Below, in pieces: positions 25,287-34,073 of a stretch of 64,000 nucleotides of DNA. Position numbers and translations under genes: made by a program. How positions within the stretch are numbered: position 1 is the first letter of the stretch; the number at the start of each line of letters is the position of its first letter. The stretch covers positions 33,234 to 97,233 of the forward strand of contig JALWEI010000028.1 of NCBI GenBank assembly GCA_027014125.1, written 5' to 3'. The notes under the pieces are model-generated. The model searched no databases and was not told where the DNA came from. It was given only the letters and a program-made list of their open reading frames with translations. This stretch comes from Acidilobaceae archaeon (GTDB taxonomy: Archaea; Thermoproteota; Thermoprotei_A; Sulfolobales; Acidilobaceae).

Positions 25287-25296
25287 TAGCAAAACT
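25287..25296 (+). promoter_or_regulatory. candidate TATA box of the subtilase gene
   Basis: CTTTTATATT precedes the subtilase ATG at 25366 by about 75 bases. A leader of about 48 bases starting near 25317 would include GGGTGACC, a strong Shine-Dalgarno match 7 bases ahead of 25366. Confidence 0.4.
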
Positions 25297-25365
25297 TTTA
25301 TATTAGATGCCATATATGTGGCTATATGACTGATACATATAGACTATGATATGGGTGACCCCGAT

Positions 25366-28300
25366 ATGTATAAACAGAAGATATTGGTAGCGGTACTAAT
25401 TCTAGTCATGACGCTACCACTGGCGGCACCACTAACTGGGATAGGAGCTCAGGCAAGCATAACACCGATATCACCCCCAGGTAAGAGTGATGTCATCAAC
25501 ACATTCAAAGGGCAACCGGTTAAGTATAGTGGTGAGATCATCAATGAGGTTATGGCTAAGCTGAGCCCCAAGATACTGGATACCACATACCTCCAGGGTA
25601 TAATGGAGACCATGCTATTCGATAATAAGGACTATACCACGTTCGGCCTAATAGTTAACATCGGCCTGGACGACTTTGACGAGGGTCTTAGGAGCCTAAA
25701 GAAGGTGGTCGACAGGTATGGAGACAAGTATGCATCCATAACCCAGGTGTGGCCCAAGCTTGGTATGGCCTTCGTCGAGGTTGACTCATCCAACCCAAGC
25801 TTCGTTATGAGGCTTGCAACTGCTATAGCCACTATAGGAGCCGTTGACTATGTTGATGTTAACGACCTGGCCCATATTACTATATTTGACTCGCACTACC
25901 TCCTACAGACCGCCCAAGTCTACAGTGCACTGGGTGTCAATGGCACCGGTGTAACTGTTGCCGTATTAGACACTGGCATAGAGGAAGCGCATCCAGAGCT
26001 TAATGGTAGCGTCATTGCATGGGCCGACTTCGTAAACGGCCAACCAGATCCCTATGACGATGAGGGACACGGCACGTTCGTGGCAGGCATCATAGCAGCC
26101 CGCGGTGTACTACCATGGACCAATGGCAACGGTGTATGGCACTCTATCAACTTCAATGATGACTCGGAGTTCAACTATCCAGGCACAGCAAACCTGACAT
26201 ACGCCATAGACGTTGCCGCATATGCGGGTTCGAATGTAACATTGAACTTTACACAAAGGTACTGGATAGAGAGCGGATTTGATTATGGATACGTCTACTA
26301 CTGGTTCGACTCCAACACGACCCCAGTGGAGCTAGCCAGCTACACCGGGACCAACTTCACCCTGCACACCGAATCATTCAACATATCAGTCGATGCCGGG
26401 GCAACTACCCTCTACATAAGCTTCCAGTACGACCCCGACTTCAGCGTGCAGTACGGCGGCTGGTGGCTGGACGACATAATAGTATACAACGCTAGCGACC
26501 CAGCCGATATAATATTTGTGGATGACGTCGAGGGCCCGATGCCGCCTGAGGTCGTTAACAGCTACCTATGGTCCAGGACTACCAACAGGCTGATGGGGAT
26601 GGCCCCAGGTGCTAGCCTGGTCGGCGTGAAGGTTTGCGACAGCGGTGGATCCTGTACAACCACGGCCATCCTAAGCGGTATAGAGTTTGCGATAAACCAG
26701 AGTGTCGATATAATCAGTATGAGCCTAGGAGGCCCCGTAGCTGGGTACGACTCCATGATGACTGCAATCGATATAGCCAACTACGTGTACAACATCACCC
26801 CAGTAATAGCGGCAGGAAACGAGGGCCCGGGCTACTACACGATAGCCAGCCCGGCAGCAGCCATGGGAGCTATAGCAGTTGGCGCAGCTACAAAGACCAA
26901 CACTATAGCATGGTTCAGCAGCAAGGGTCCCAACCCGGTCAACTATGACATAAAGCCGGATATAACCGCGTATGGCAGATACATAATATCCACGATTGCA
27001 GCCCAGCCCTTCGGCTACCCGCCGGGCACATACCTCTTCGCATCTGGTAGCGGTACAAGCTTCAGCACGCCAATGGTTAGCGGCCTGGTCGCGCTCATAA
27101 AGCAGGCCCACCCAGACTGGAGCCCCGAGATGATAAGGTCAGCCCTTATATCGACAGCTACCGACCTAGAGTACTCCAGCTATACTGGAGCTGCTATGAT
27201 GAACCCCTACGTGCAGGGCGGCGGCCTAGCCAACATATGGAGGGCCATAAACACACAGTTCCTACCCATACCAGCCAAGGTCAGCTTTGGATCAGTAGAT
27301 GCAAGGGAGAACCTGACCAGCCTCATAAACCTGATCAGCCTTGACCCAGGAGTGACCACTGCCACCGTTGCCGGGCTAGAGCTCTACGCCCTAGACGGGA
27401 CAGACGTGTCCTCATGGATAGTATCCCCAGCAGTAGGAGACACCATAACACTGAATGGCACGCTAAACCTGACCGTATCCATACCAGCTAACCCGATAAG
27501 GGATATGCTGTACTGGGGTAGGGTAAACCTCTCGGTGGCCGGGGACTACTATCAGGTGATATTCGGCTTCTACATACCACAGTACTACTGGGTCAACGGT
27601 ACGGTGTATGACGTGGTGACCGGCGCCCCACTGGCCGGTGTTGCCGTGTACGCCGTGAGCCCAGACCTCTCAATCACATATAACGCGACCGTGACCAATG
27701 CTACTGGCCAGTTCTCCATGCTTGTCAGGGGAGGCGATATAAGGATACAGGCAAGCATACCCACAGGCTACTACGAGTACTACTCAACAGTATTCACCCT
27801 AGACGATAACATAACATACGACGTATTCATGACACCCAGGGTCAGCTATAACCCGCTAAACGCGCTGGTGGTGTATGACTCATTCTATGGTATGTGGACA
27901 GGCTCCCCACTATACGCACCCGACATGACTCCAGTACTAGCGCTAAACGGCACTCTAGGCATAAACATGACCCTATGGAACACAACGATCCAACAGGTCG
28001 CGGTTGATGCAATACTGAGCGGCGACTTCCCCGTTGTTGCATGGTTCAGCGGTGGAATATGGTACCCATTCGCAGACTCGCTAGACGCCATTGGGCTAAT
28101 CATCTTCTCACTATTCTATGATGGAGGCCTACTAGTAGAGGGAGGCGAAATAGGATGGTTCTGGGGCGGATCCATAGTAATGCAATACGTTGCTCATGCC
28201 AACTTCGTATCTGACTTAGGTAAATCTGTGTACGAGATCAACATAACTAGGAGCCACCCGCTAACATGGTTCCTACCAGCAACATCATTCACCATAAACA

Positions 28301-29361
28301 CTAGCACCGGGGCCATAGGACAGGCATACCCAGACCAAGTAGTCCCAGCCTATGGCGGGTTCGACATAGCCAACTGGTCTATAATAGGAGACACTGCCAT
28401 AGTAGCATATGACGGTAGGCCCACCGGAGAGTCTAGGACTGTGTACTACGCGTTCCCATACGACGCTATACTAGACCCCGTAATGCAGGCCGCACTGCTG
28501 AACTACACTCTGATATGGCTCTTCGATAGGGGCGCGCCAGTCTACACTAGCCCGAGTGTGAATGTGAGTATAAACGTTGTAACCGGCACAGCCACCGCGT
28601 ACTGGACTATCTTCGACGACCAGCCATTCAACATAGTATCATACAACCTCTACCTCAACGGGACAATGATAGCCTCCAACCTGCCAGCATCAACCACGAG
28701 CTTCGACCTGACCCCATACGTCACCCCAGGCAACTACTACATATTCACCATAGAGGCGGTTGACGTGCTCAACGAGACAACAAGGGTAGACACCTGGTTC
28801 TACATGATGCCTCCAGGCCTGACAGGGGCCGCCTTCGGCTACCCATACAGCGGCGTGTTCAGCGGCACCGCGCCGGTTGGCGGCGGGGCAACGTTCACCA
28901 TTAACGTGAGCTCCGCCCCTGTAGGACTGCAACTACTAGAACTGGACTCCCTGCCGGCCAACGCCTGGAATGCACTGCCAGCCGAGGCCGATGTACTGTA
29001 CTTCGACGTTGCCATGGTCAACGCTAGCGGGGCCTCATGGCTCGTGATAAACATAACCTACCCAGAACCAGCACCACCGCTGACAGAGGACATAGTGCCG
29101 ATGTGGTTCGACGGGACCATGTGGAGGGAGGTATCACACTACAGCGTGGATCCAGCAAGCAACACCGTCACCATATGGATCAATGCCACAGGGACAAGCC
29201 CGACCCTGGCAGACCTGACTGGTACACCATTCAGGCTATACTCGATGCCTGCACCGCTGGTCGGAGGCGAGGCTATCGTCTCAGCCAGCGGCACGCCACT
29301 GGCAATAGCTATGGTCGGAGTAGCGCTCCTACTAGTTGCACTGGCATCCAGGAGGAGGTAA
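25366..29361 (+). CDS. giant surface-anchored subtilisin-like serine protease
   Basis: A protease of about 1331 residues of family S8 (pyrolysin-like). The signal peptide is at about 3-28. The catalytic triad is visible as Asp in AVLDTGIEEAHP (about 206), His in GHGTFVAGI (about 240) and Ser in GSGTSFSTPMVSGLVAL (about 570). The oxyanion Asn lies in AAGNEGPG (about 485). An insertion of about 120 residues lies between the His and Asn blocks. The C-terminal 700 residues are repeated beta domains, ending in a membrane helix (AIAMVGVALLLVALA) and RRR. I chose the ATG at 25366 because GGGTGA lies 7 bases upstream. The ATG at 25351 would add five residues. The gene is markedly A/C-rich. Confidence 0.95.
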   Translation: MYKQKILVAVLILVMTLPLAAPLTGIGAQASITPISPPGKSDVINTFKGQPVKYSGEIINEVMAKLSPKILDTTYLQGIMETMLFDNKDYTTFGLIVNIGLDDFDEGLRSLKKVVDRYGDKYASITQVWPKLGMAFVEVDSSNPSFVMRLATAIATIGAVDYVDVNDLAHITIFDSHYLLQTAQVYSALGVNGTGVTVAVLDTGIEEAHPELNGSVIAWADFVNGQPDPYDDEGHGTFVAGIIAARGVLPWTNGNGVWHSINFNDDSEFNYPGTANLTYAIDVAAYAGSNVTLNFTQRYWIESGFDYGYVYYWFDSNTTPVELASYTGTNFTLHTESFNISVDAGATTLYISFQYDPDFSVQYGGWWLDDIIVYNASDPADIIFVDDVEGPMPPEVVNSYLWSRTTNRLMGMAPGASLVGVKVCDSGGSCTTTAILSGIEFAINQSVDIISMSLGGPVAGYDSMMTAIDIANYVYNITPVIAAGNEGPGYYTIASPAAAMGAIAVGAATKTNTIAWFSSKGPNPVNYDIKPDITAYGRYIISTIAAQPFGYPPGTYLFASGSGTSFSTPMVSGLVALIKQAHPDWSPEMIRSALISTATDLEYSSYTGAAMMNPYVQGGGLANIWRAINTQFLPIPAKVSFGSVDARENLTSLINLISLDPGVTTATVAGLELYALDGTDVSSWIVSPAVGDTITLNGTLNLTVSIPANPIRDMLYWGRVNLSVAGDYYQVIFGFYIPQYYWVNGTVYDVVTGAPLAGVAVYAVSPDLSITYNATVTNATGQFSMLVRGGDIRIQASIPTGYYEYYSTVFTLDDNITYDVFMTPRVSYNPLNALVVYDSFYGMWTGSPLYAPDMTPVLALNGTLGINMTLWNTTIQQVAVDAILSGDFPVVAWFSGGIWYPFADSLDAIGLIIFSLFYDGGLLVEGGEIGWFWGGSIVMQYVAHANFVSDLGKSVYEINITRSHPLTWFLPATSFTINTSTGAIGQAYPDQVVPAYGGFDIANWSIIGDTAIVAYDGRPTGESRTVYYAFPYDAILDPVMQAALLNYTLIWLFDRGAPVYTSPSVNVSINVVTGTATAYWTIFDDQPFNIVSYNLYLNGTMIASNLPASTTSFDLTPYVTPGNYYIFTIEAVDVLNETTRVDTWFYMMPPGLTGAAFGYPYSGVFSGTAPVGGGATFTINVSSAPVGLQLLELDSLPANAWNALPAEADVLYFDVAMVNASGASWLVINITYPEPAPPLTEDIVPMWFDGTMWREVSHYSVDPASNTVTIWINATGTSPTLADLTGTPFRLYSMPAPLVGGEAIVSASGTPLAIAMVGVALLLVALASRRR

Positions 29362-29462
29362 CATAATACCTATTAACATAATTAATAATCTAATATTTTT
29401 TCTACTTATTTATTCCTTGATAACAACCTTTATATCCCACCATGGCCATACATTATGGTTAG

Positions 29463-29729
29463 ATGGATAGGTGGGTGGCTAAGGTGCCCAGCCAGGCAAT
29501 AGTCATGATAAACACGGATGTAGGTAAGGAGAATGAGATCCTGGAGAAGCTATTCGCCCTGCCCGAGGTAAAGGAGGTATACATGGTATACGGTATACAC
29601 GACCTGATAGCTGTAGTTGAGGCCGAGGATATGGATACACTGAGGAGCCTGATAACAGAGAAGATAAGGAAGATGGACGGGGTCAAGAGCACCCTGACCA
29701 GCATAGTAGTGATAAGGAAGGCCAAATAG
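29463..29729 (+). CDS. stand-alone Lrp/AsnC ligand-binding (RAM) domain protein
   Basis: An 88-residue protein that is only the C-terminal effector domain of Lrp/AsnC regulators, without the helix-turn-helix. The features are AIVMINTDVGKENEILEKLF, then VYMVYGIHDLIAVVEAEDMDTLRSLI and TLTSIVVI. Such single-domain proteins form ring oligomers and bind amino acids. A TATA box (TTTATAT near 29431) lies about 29 bases before the ATG, which suggests a leaderless transcript. It is 2 bases from tiaS and probably shares its transcript. Confidence 0.9.
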   Translation: MDRWVAKVPSQAIVMINTDVGKENEILEKLFALPEVKEVYMVYGIHDLIAVVEAEDMDTLRSLITEKIRKMDGVKSTLTSIVVIRKAK

Positions 29730-29731
29730 GG

Positions 29732-31099
29732 ATGCCCCAAGGCCACACGGTAACGGTTGCATTCGACGATATAGATAACCGGGTTAGCGGGTGCACAACC
29801 CACTTCACAACACTTTTCTTACTCGAAGCATCGAGGCACGTAGACTATCTGCTAGACTATCCCCTACTAGTCAGGCTAAACCCGGCCATACCATGGAAGA
29901 CCAGGGGAAACGCTGCAACCGCGGTAAGGATGAGGACCAGCCTGAGCCCCGAGGAGGTGCTGGAGCTCGCCTCCTGGATGGCAGAGGAATACACCTCCGG
30001 GAGGCCACGTGCCAGCGGTAAGAGGCCCGGAATAGTTGTCGTAGAGGGGGAGCCGTGGAGCGACCCGAGGCTGAGGAGCCTGTACAGGGAGGCCCTAACC
30101 GGTGTGGTAGACCCTGCCCGTGTGTCTAGGCTCCTTGGCAGGGTTGGTGCACTATACCGTGGGGGCAGGGGGATTGTCGGCGCCACCGCAGCCACAGCTG
30201 CACTGGCCCCAGGTGACCCCTATACCTTTGAGGTGATCGGGTACCGCGCCCCCGGCTCGTGGGTTCCCGGTAGGAGGGCCCCGTGGAGCATATACTCTAC
30301 AGGATCGTGGCCCTCCTGCACGTTTAATAATGTGGAGTGGACTAGCCTCGAGGCTTCTGCTGCGCCTGGTGGCGCTGATCCTGTGCTTGCTGGAGTGAGG
30401 GGGTTCTGCCCTTTTACCGGGTGGTGTAGGTCCTCGGGGGCCGTGTTTTGCACGGTTTTTAGGAGTAATCAGCATACTGGGGCCCACCATGCACTGTTAA
30501 CCCCCCGGTTTATACCGTATAGTGTGGGCTATACCATAGCAACGATCGCTGGCGACCCCGTGGTGCTTCCGAAGGGGCACACTGTGGTGGAGGCCGTTGC
30601 CCTGGGTAGGCGCGTGGACCTAGTGTTCTTCAGGGAGACGTGGCCTCTTAGCATGGCTGCGAGGAGGCTTAGGGAGGGCGATATTGTTGGGGTGGTGGCC
30701 CATGTTAGGCCTTACCGGTCTAGGGGTAGGCCTGTCCTGGCGGTCGAACTCCTAGACGTTCTACACCTAGGCCGGGGCAGTGGCTTTGCTAATCCTAGGT
30801 GTCCTGTGTGTGGGTCTTCTATGAAGAGTATGGGTTCCCGTGGAGGCTTCAAATGTGCTAGGTGCGGGTACAGGTCTGCCATGTATAGTAGGGTGGAGAT
30901 CTGGACCCCTAGGAGCCTTGTGGGTGGTAGGTATACTGTGAGGCCTGGTAGGTATCCTCACTTGTCCCCGCCTCCAGTTGCCGCGTTGACGGGGGATATG
31001 CGTTTTCCCCTGGAGCTCCGTATCGACCAGGCCGTGTTTACCGGGGAGTTTACACCCCCTCGGTTTCCTATGAATCCCACTAGCGAGACCTGGGAGTAG
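29732..31099 (+). CDS. tiaS: tRNA(Ile2) 2-agmatinylcytidine synthetase TiaS
   Basis: A 455-residue enzyme that modifies C34 of tRNA-Ile2 with agmatine so that it reads AUA. The kinase-like N-terminal domain has FDDIDNRVSGCTTHF (about 11-25), PWKTRGNAA (about 52-60) and GATAATAALAPGDPYTFE (about 147-165). An OB-like region (about 300-340) follows. The zinc ribbon near 351-376 has CPVCGSS and FKCARCGYRS. Composition switches inside the gene: before about 30330 the plus strand is A/C-rich, after it G/T-rich. The gene ends just left of the candidate origin. Confidence 0.95.
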   Translation: MPQGHTVTVAFDDIDNRVSGCTTHFTTLFLLEASRHVDYLLDYPLLVRLNPAIPWKTRGNAATAVRMRTSLSPEEVLELASWMAEEYTSGRPRASGKRPGIVVVEGEPWSDPRLRSLYREALTGVVDPARVSRLLGRVGALYRGGRGIVGATAATAALAPGDPYTFEVIGYRAPGSWVPGRRAPWSIYSTGSWPSCTFNNVEWTSLEASAAPGGADPVLAGVRGFCPFTGWCRSSGAVFCTVFRSNQHTGAHHALLTPRFIPYSVGYTIATIAGDPVVLPKGHTVVEAVALGRRVDLVFFRETWPLSMAARRLREGDIVGVVAHVRPYRSRGRPVLAVELLDVLHLGRGSGFANPRCPVCGSSMKSMGSRGGFKCARCGYRSAMYSRVEIWTPRSLVGGRYTVRPGRYPHLSPPPVAALTGDMRFPLELRIDQAVFTGEFTPPRFPMNPTSETWE

Positions 31100-31270
31100 G
31101 GGGAGACCCCCGGATTTCTCTTGGAGACAGTGTAGGGAGTACCTATTCTTGGGTGTGTATAACGGGAATTAGATATTGTTTGTATATTGTGGATTTTACA
31201 TAATCAGTTAGAATGGGTATCTAGCTACCGCCACTGTCTCCCCCGCAATGCTTTACGAGCCCTGGGTGAG

Positions 31271-31297
31271 GGGTTTCCACAGGAAACAGAGGGGTCC
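31271..31297 (+). promoter_or_regulatory. origin recognition box (ORB)-like element, left copy
   Basis: The element reads TTTCCACAGGAAAC at its dyad, then AGAGGGGT as a G-string. This is the bipartite form of the crenarchaeal ORB bound by Orc1/Cdc6, and is close to the Aeropyrum pernix version as I remember it. Its G-string points right, toward the inverted right copy. Confidence 0.65.
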
Positions 31298-31334
31298 CAG
31301 TGCTACCCGCTATAGGGGCAGTGTATAGGCATAT

Positions 31335-31360
31335 GGACCCCCTTGTTTCCTGTGGAACCC
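31335..31360 (-). promoter_or_regulatory. origin recognition box (ORB)-like element, right copy
   Basis: On the minus strand the sequence is GGGTTCCACAGGAAAC followed by AAGGGGGT, so dyad and G-string repeat those of the left copy with only small changes. The two copies face each other across 37 bases and together could form an imperfect stem of about 26 base pairs. Confidence 0.65.
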
Positions 31361-31403
31361 ACTATAGGTTGTGTATATTTGACTCGCGTCTCCCCCGTCA
31401 GAG

Positions 31404-32132
31404 GTGGTGTATAGCTTGGATGACTGCGGAGGCAAGAAGGCTGCTGCCCTTGGCGCGTTAGACCTTGTTAGGAGACTAGACCCCAGCGTGGTGGGTGTGG
31501 GGACCGGATCCACGGTAGCGGAGTTCATAGGCGTTGCAGGGGATACACTGCGCGGCTCGACAGTCCTGGCGTCTAGCATAGACACCGAGCTCAGGCTGAG
31601 AGATGCGGGTATACGTGTAGCATCACAAACCAGCGGCCTGAGGCCCGATGTATATGTTGATGGCGCGGATGAGGTGGACCCTTGGGGTAGGCTTGTCAAG
31701 GGGGGAGGCGGAGCTCTGCTGGGGGAGAAGGTCCTAGCGTATAATAGCAGGGTGAATATAATAATAGTTGACGAGGGCAAGCTGGTTGGAAGACTCGGAT
31801 CCAGGAAGCCTGTGCCCATAGAGGTGGTCCCCCACGCCCTAGGCTATATACTGGACAGGATGGAGGAGTGGGGATACAACCCTAGGCCTAGGATGGGGGG
31901 AGGTAAGGCTGGGCCAGTGGTGAGCGACTGGGGAGGGGTAATAGTGGACCTATACACCGGCCCCATGGATGACCCGGAGAGTGTAGATGCTAGGCTGAGG
32001 AGTGTGCCCGGGGTTGTAGAGACGGGCATATTCCATGGGATAGTTGATTACCTAGTAGTAGGATCCCGGGGGTGCAGGTGGAGGGTCTACGAGGTTGGAA
32101 GAAGGCCTAGAGATAGACTATTTGATAGATAA
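31404..32132 (+). CDS. rpiA: ribose-5-phosphate isomerase A
   Basis: A 242-residue enzyme that interconverts ribose 5-phosphate and ribulose 5-phosphate. The conserved stretches are VGVGTGSTVAEFIG (about 31-44), SSIDTELRLRDAGI, DVYVDGADEVDP (about 87-98) and KGGGGALLGEKVLA (about 103-116). A candidate TATA box sits near 31371-31380, about 28 bases before the GTG start, so the transcript may be leaderless. A GTG at 31407 is equally possible. It supplies pentose phosphates in an organism that probably lacks the oxidative branch. The stop lies 38 bases inside the next gene. Confidence 0.96.
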   Translation: MVYSLDDCGGKKAAALGALDLVRRLDPSVVGVGTGSTVAEFIGVAGDTLRGSTVLASSIDTELRLRDAGIRVASQTSGLRPDVYVDGADEVDPWGRLVKGGGGALLGEKVLAYNSRVNIIIVDEGKLVGRLGSRKPVPIEVVPHALGYILDRMEEWGYNPRPRMGGGKAGPVVSDWGGVIVDLYTGPMDDPESVDARLRSVPGVVETGIFHGIVDYLVVGSRGCRWRVYEVGRRPRDRLFDR

Positions 32133-32472
32133 GTATACCAGTGAGGGGGTTGAGAGGAGGGCGAGGTCCATAGCGGTAAGCGGTAGGCTAGTAGTGATCC
32201 ACACTAGCCCGGAGATCCTCGTGTACCTAGGGGAGAGGGAGGACTACATCATAGTCGATAGGAGGTATTGTAGCTGCCAGGGCTTCGCCATGAGGCTATC
32301 CAAGCCCGAGGAGGGTGTGGGGTGTAGCCATGTGAAGGCTGCTAGGATGCCGGAGAGGAGGGTTAGGATCCTGGAGCTGGGGCCCGGCGAGGTGGAGCTG
32401 GTGACCTGGGAAGTGTTAACCGGGGGGTTCACATCTACCCTCAGGAGGAAAATATACGGTAAGAGAGGCTAG
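32095..32472 (+). CDS. SWIM zinc-finger-like protein
   Basis: A 125-residue protein with a SWIM-type metal motif: C59-x-C61 then C77-x-H79, in YCSCQGFAMRL and GCSHVKAA. SWIM domains bind DNA or proteins and occur in Shu2-type recombination factors and in archaeal proteins of unknown role. The N-terminus has a short beta domain (IAVSGRLVVIHTS). The start is a TTG at 32095 with GGAGGGT upstream. It overlaps rpiA by 38 bases and its end overlaps secG on the opposite strand, so the region is tightly packed. Confidence 0.75.
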   Translation: MEEGLEIDYLIDKYTSEGVERRARSIAVSGRLVVIHTSPEILVYLGEREDYIIVDRRYCSCQGFAMRLSKPEEGVGCSHVKAARMPERRVRILELGPGEVELVTWEVLTGGFTSTLRRKIYGKRG

Positions 32473-32633
32473 GCTACAAGGTGAGCTATTATAATCAGCA
32501 TCGCATAGGCTGCCGATATGACCACCAGGGCGGTAGGGGACATCTTAAACTTGCCCTCATACTCGTCATAGAACGAGATCAGCCCGGCGGCAGTCATGGG
32601 GCCGGACTGCCTCCTACTCTTCTTAGACGGCAC
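32469..32633 (-). CDS. secG: preprotein translocase subunit Sec61-beta (SecG)
   Basis: A 54-residue protein. The N-terminus is MPSKKSRRQSGPMTAAGLIS, followed by FYDEYEGKFKMSPTALVVIS and one membrane helix (about 34-52). The GP-M-x-AAGLISFYDE block is the archaeal Sec61-beta signature, and the protein is the small accessory subunit of the SecYEG channel. The start is the GTG at 32633, with GGTG and GGAGGG just upstream. The stop overlaps the last bases of the SWIM gene on the other strand. Confidence 0.93.
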   Translation of the reverse strand: MPSKKSRRQSGPMTAAGLISFYDEYEGKFKMSPTALVVISAAYAMLIIIAHLVA

Positions 32634-32719
32634 CCCTCCACACCATATAGGAGCAGGTGTAGCCTAGGCTAATAACAGTTAACCCACGGCCAGGCATAGC
32701 ACCCCCCGGGAGGGGGTAC

Positions 32720-32983
32720 GTGGTGGAGCTAGGGTGTATACAGAGGGTGATGAAGGAGGAGTACCTAGAGAGGGACACAAGACGGGGGCTCTACAGGACC
32801 TTCACCTGGCTGGTGGAAGAGGTGGGGGAGCTGGCCGAGGCCCTACAGCGTGAGGACCTAGAGGCGGCTAGGGAGGAGATTGCAGATGTGATAGCGTGGA
32901 CGATAAGCCTAGCAAACATGCTGGGCATAGACGTGGAGGATGCGATGAAGAGGAAGTACCACCAGTTATCTAGGTGCCCTTAA
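32720..32983 (+). CDS. MazG-like nucleotide pyrophosphohydrolase
   Basis: An 87-residue all-alpha NTP pyrophosphohydrolase of the MazG fold. The metal-binding helices are WLVEEVGELAEAL (E-E-x-x-E, about 30-42) and ARREIADVIAW-like EEIADVIAW (about 52-60). Such enzymes remove non-canonical or excess dNTPs. A GTG start at 32720 follows GGAGGGGG. A second GTG directly follows. It ends 14 bases inside the GGGP synthase gene on the opposite strand. Confidence 0.88.
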   Translation: MVELGCIQRVMKEEYLERDTRRGLYRTFTWLVEEVGELAEALQREDLEAAREEIADVIAWTISLANMLGIDVEDAMKRKYHQLSRCP

Positions 32984-33719
32984 ACGCCTCTATGATGGAT
33001 GGTATCCTGCCAGGATCCTCCTCACCTATAGTACCTGTAACCAGCACGTCAGCCCCAGCCTCAGCCAACCCCCGGGCCTGCCCGGGATCCCTAACACCAC
33101 CCCCAACAACCAGGAGCCCATCCCACCTAAGCCTATCCAAGAGGAGCCTAGAGAGCCTAACCGCCTCCACGGGCACAGGCCTAGGAGCACCGCTACCAGC
33201 CTCCAGGTAGATGACCTGTGCACCCATCATAGCACCGGCAAGGGCGTGGGCAGCGGCAAGCTCGGGCTTATCATAGGGCACCGGCCTGGCGAACCCCATA
33301 TACCCGGCTGCACCGCCATAGCCGACTATTACGTACCCTGTGGGTATGGGCTCCAGCCCCATCTCAAGAACTACGGGGGCGGCCTGGGTCTGGGCCCACG
33401 TGGTGTAGTACACATTATCCGAGTTGATCAGGTACATGAATAGGACGGCATCAGCTACAGGTGTGAGGCCACTAATGTTGCCAGGGAATAGTATCACGGG
33501 GAGCCCGGACTTCTTGGCGGACCTAGTAACCTCGCCCAGCCTGGGCTCATACACTCCAACGGAGCCCCCTACAAGTATAGCGTCGCTACCAGCCTCGGCG
33601 GCTAGCCTAGACAGCCTAAGGGCCTCCTCTGGCCCTGTCTTGTTGGGGTCTATAAGGGTAAAGTGTAGCCTAGACTTCGCTCTCCTCGACTTCAGGCTCT
33701 CCAGCACCCTCTTCCTCAT
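32970..33719 (-). CDS. geranylgeranylglyceryl phosphate synthase
   Basis: A 249-residue TIM-barrel prenyltransferase that makes the first ether bond of archaeal membrane lipids from glycerol-1-phosphate and GGPP. Motifs are HFTLIDPNK (about 19-27), SDAILVGGSVGV (about 44-55), ILFPGNISGLTP (about 76-87), YLEAGSGAPRPV (about 170-181) and LLVVGGGVRDPGQA, with VTGTIGEED at the end for phosphate binding. It overlaps the Elf1 gene upstream by 50 bases, so the two are probably cotranscribed. Confidence 0.95.
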   Translation of the reverse strand: MRKRVLESLKSRRAKSRLHFTLIDPNKTGPEEALRLSRLAAEAGSDAILVGGSVGVYEPRLGEVTRSAKKSGLPVILFPGNISGLTPVADAVLFMYLINSDNVYYTTWAQTQAAPVVLEMGLEPIPTGYVIVGYGGAAGYMGFARPVPYDKPELAAAHALAGAMMGAQVIYLEAGSGAPRPVPVEAVRLSRLLLDRLRWDGLLVVGGGVRDPGQARGLAEAGADVLVTGTIGEEDPGRIPSIIEAFKGT

Positions 33720-34020
33720 GCCTACACTCCTCCTCTATCCTGCCCTCATAGGCCAGGTCAGAGATGATGTTGTATACGTCAACCCTCTCATACATCTCGG
33801 GCACCTCCCTCTCACAGTACAAGCCGCAGGAGCCACACCTCACCACCGCAATCTTCACCCCTGGCTTCCCAGCCTTCCGGAAGTCTATGGTTAGCGTCAT
33901 GGAGTTGCAGACGGGGCACTGGAAGTAGCGGCCAGGCTTCCTAACCGTGCGCTGCCTCTTTACCCTCCTCTTCCTCCTCCTACCCAACCCGTATCTCCCA
34001 ATGGCTCCAGTTCGAGCCAA
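33670..34020 (-). CDS. Elf1-like zinc-ribbon transcription factor
   Basis: A 116-residue protein. The basic N-terminus (GRRRKRRVKRQR) is followed by a zinc ribbon, with FQCPVCNSM (about 33-41) and VVRCGSCGLYCE (about 59-70), as in archaeal and eukaryotic Elf1. Elf1 rides with elongating RNA polymerase. The tail from about residue 98 is a stretch of Glu, longer than the usual family length of about 85. The TTG start at 34020 follows a run rich in A/T (ATTAATAATATTT) that may hold its promoter. The 3' end overlaps the GGGP synthase start. Confidence 0.85.
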   Translation of the reverse strand: MARTGAIGRYGLGRRRKRRVKRQRTVRKPGRYFQCPVCNSMTLTIDFRKAGKPGVKIAVVRCGSCGLYCEREVPEMYERVDVYNIISDLAYEGRIEEECRHEEEGAGEPEVEESEV

Positions 34021-34073
34021 TCCAAATATTATTAATCATGGTAGACAAGTATGGATAGCGTGGTGGGACAGGT

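Larger units (their letters stand above)
31100..31403. other. candidate chromosomal replication origin region
   Basis: A 304-base stretch without a gene between tiaS and rpiA. The left half has GGAGACAGTG at 31124-31133 and its inverted copy CACTGTCTCC at 31231-31240, flanking an AT-rich segment (about 31155-31222) that could melt. The right half has two inverted origin-recognition-box-like elements (31271-31297 and 31335-31360). GGGGGAGAC-type strings recur at 31104-31112 and, inverted, near 31233-31242 and 31388-31396. A TGTATATTTG box near 31371-31380 is probably the rpiA promoter. No cdc6/orc1 gene is adjacent in the window, which is the main reservation. Confidence 0.6.
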
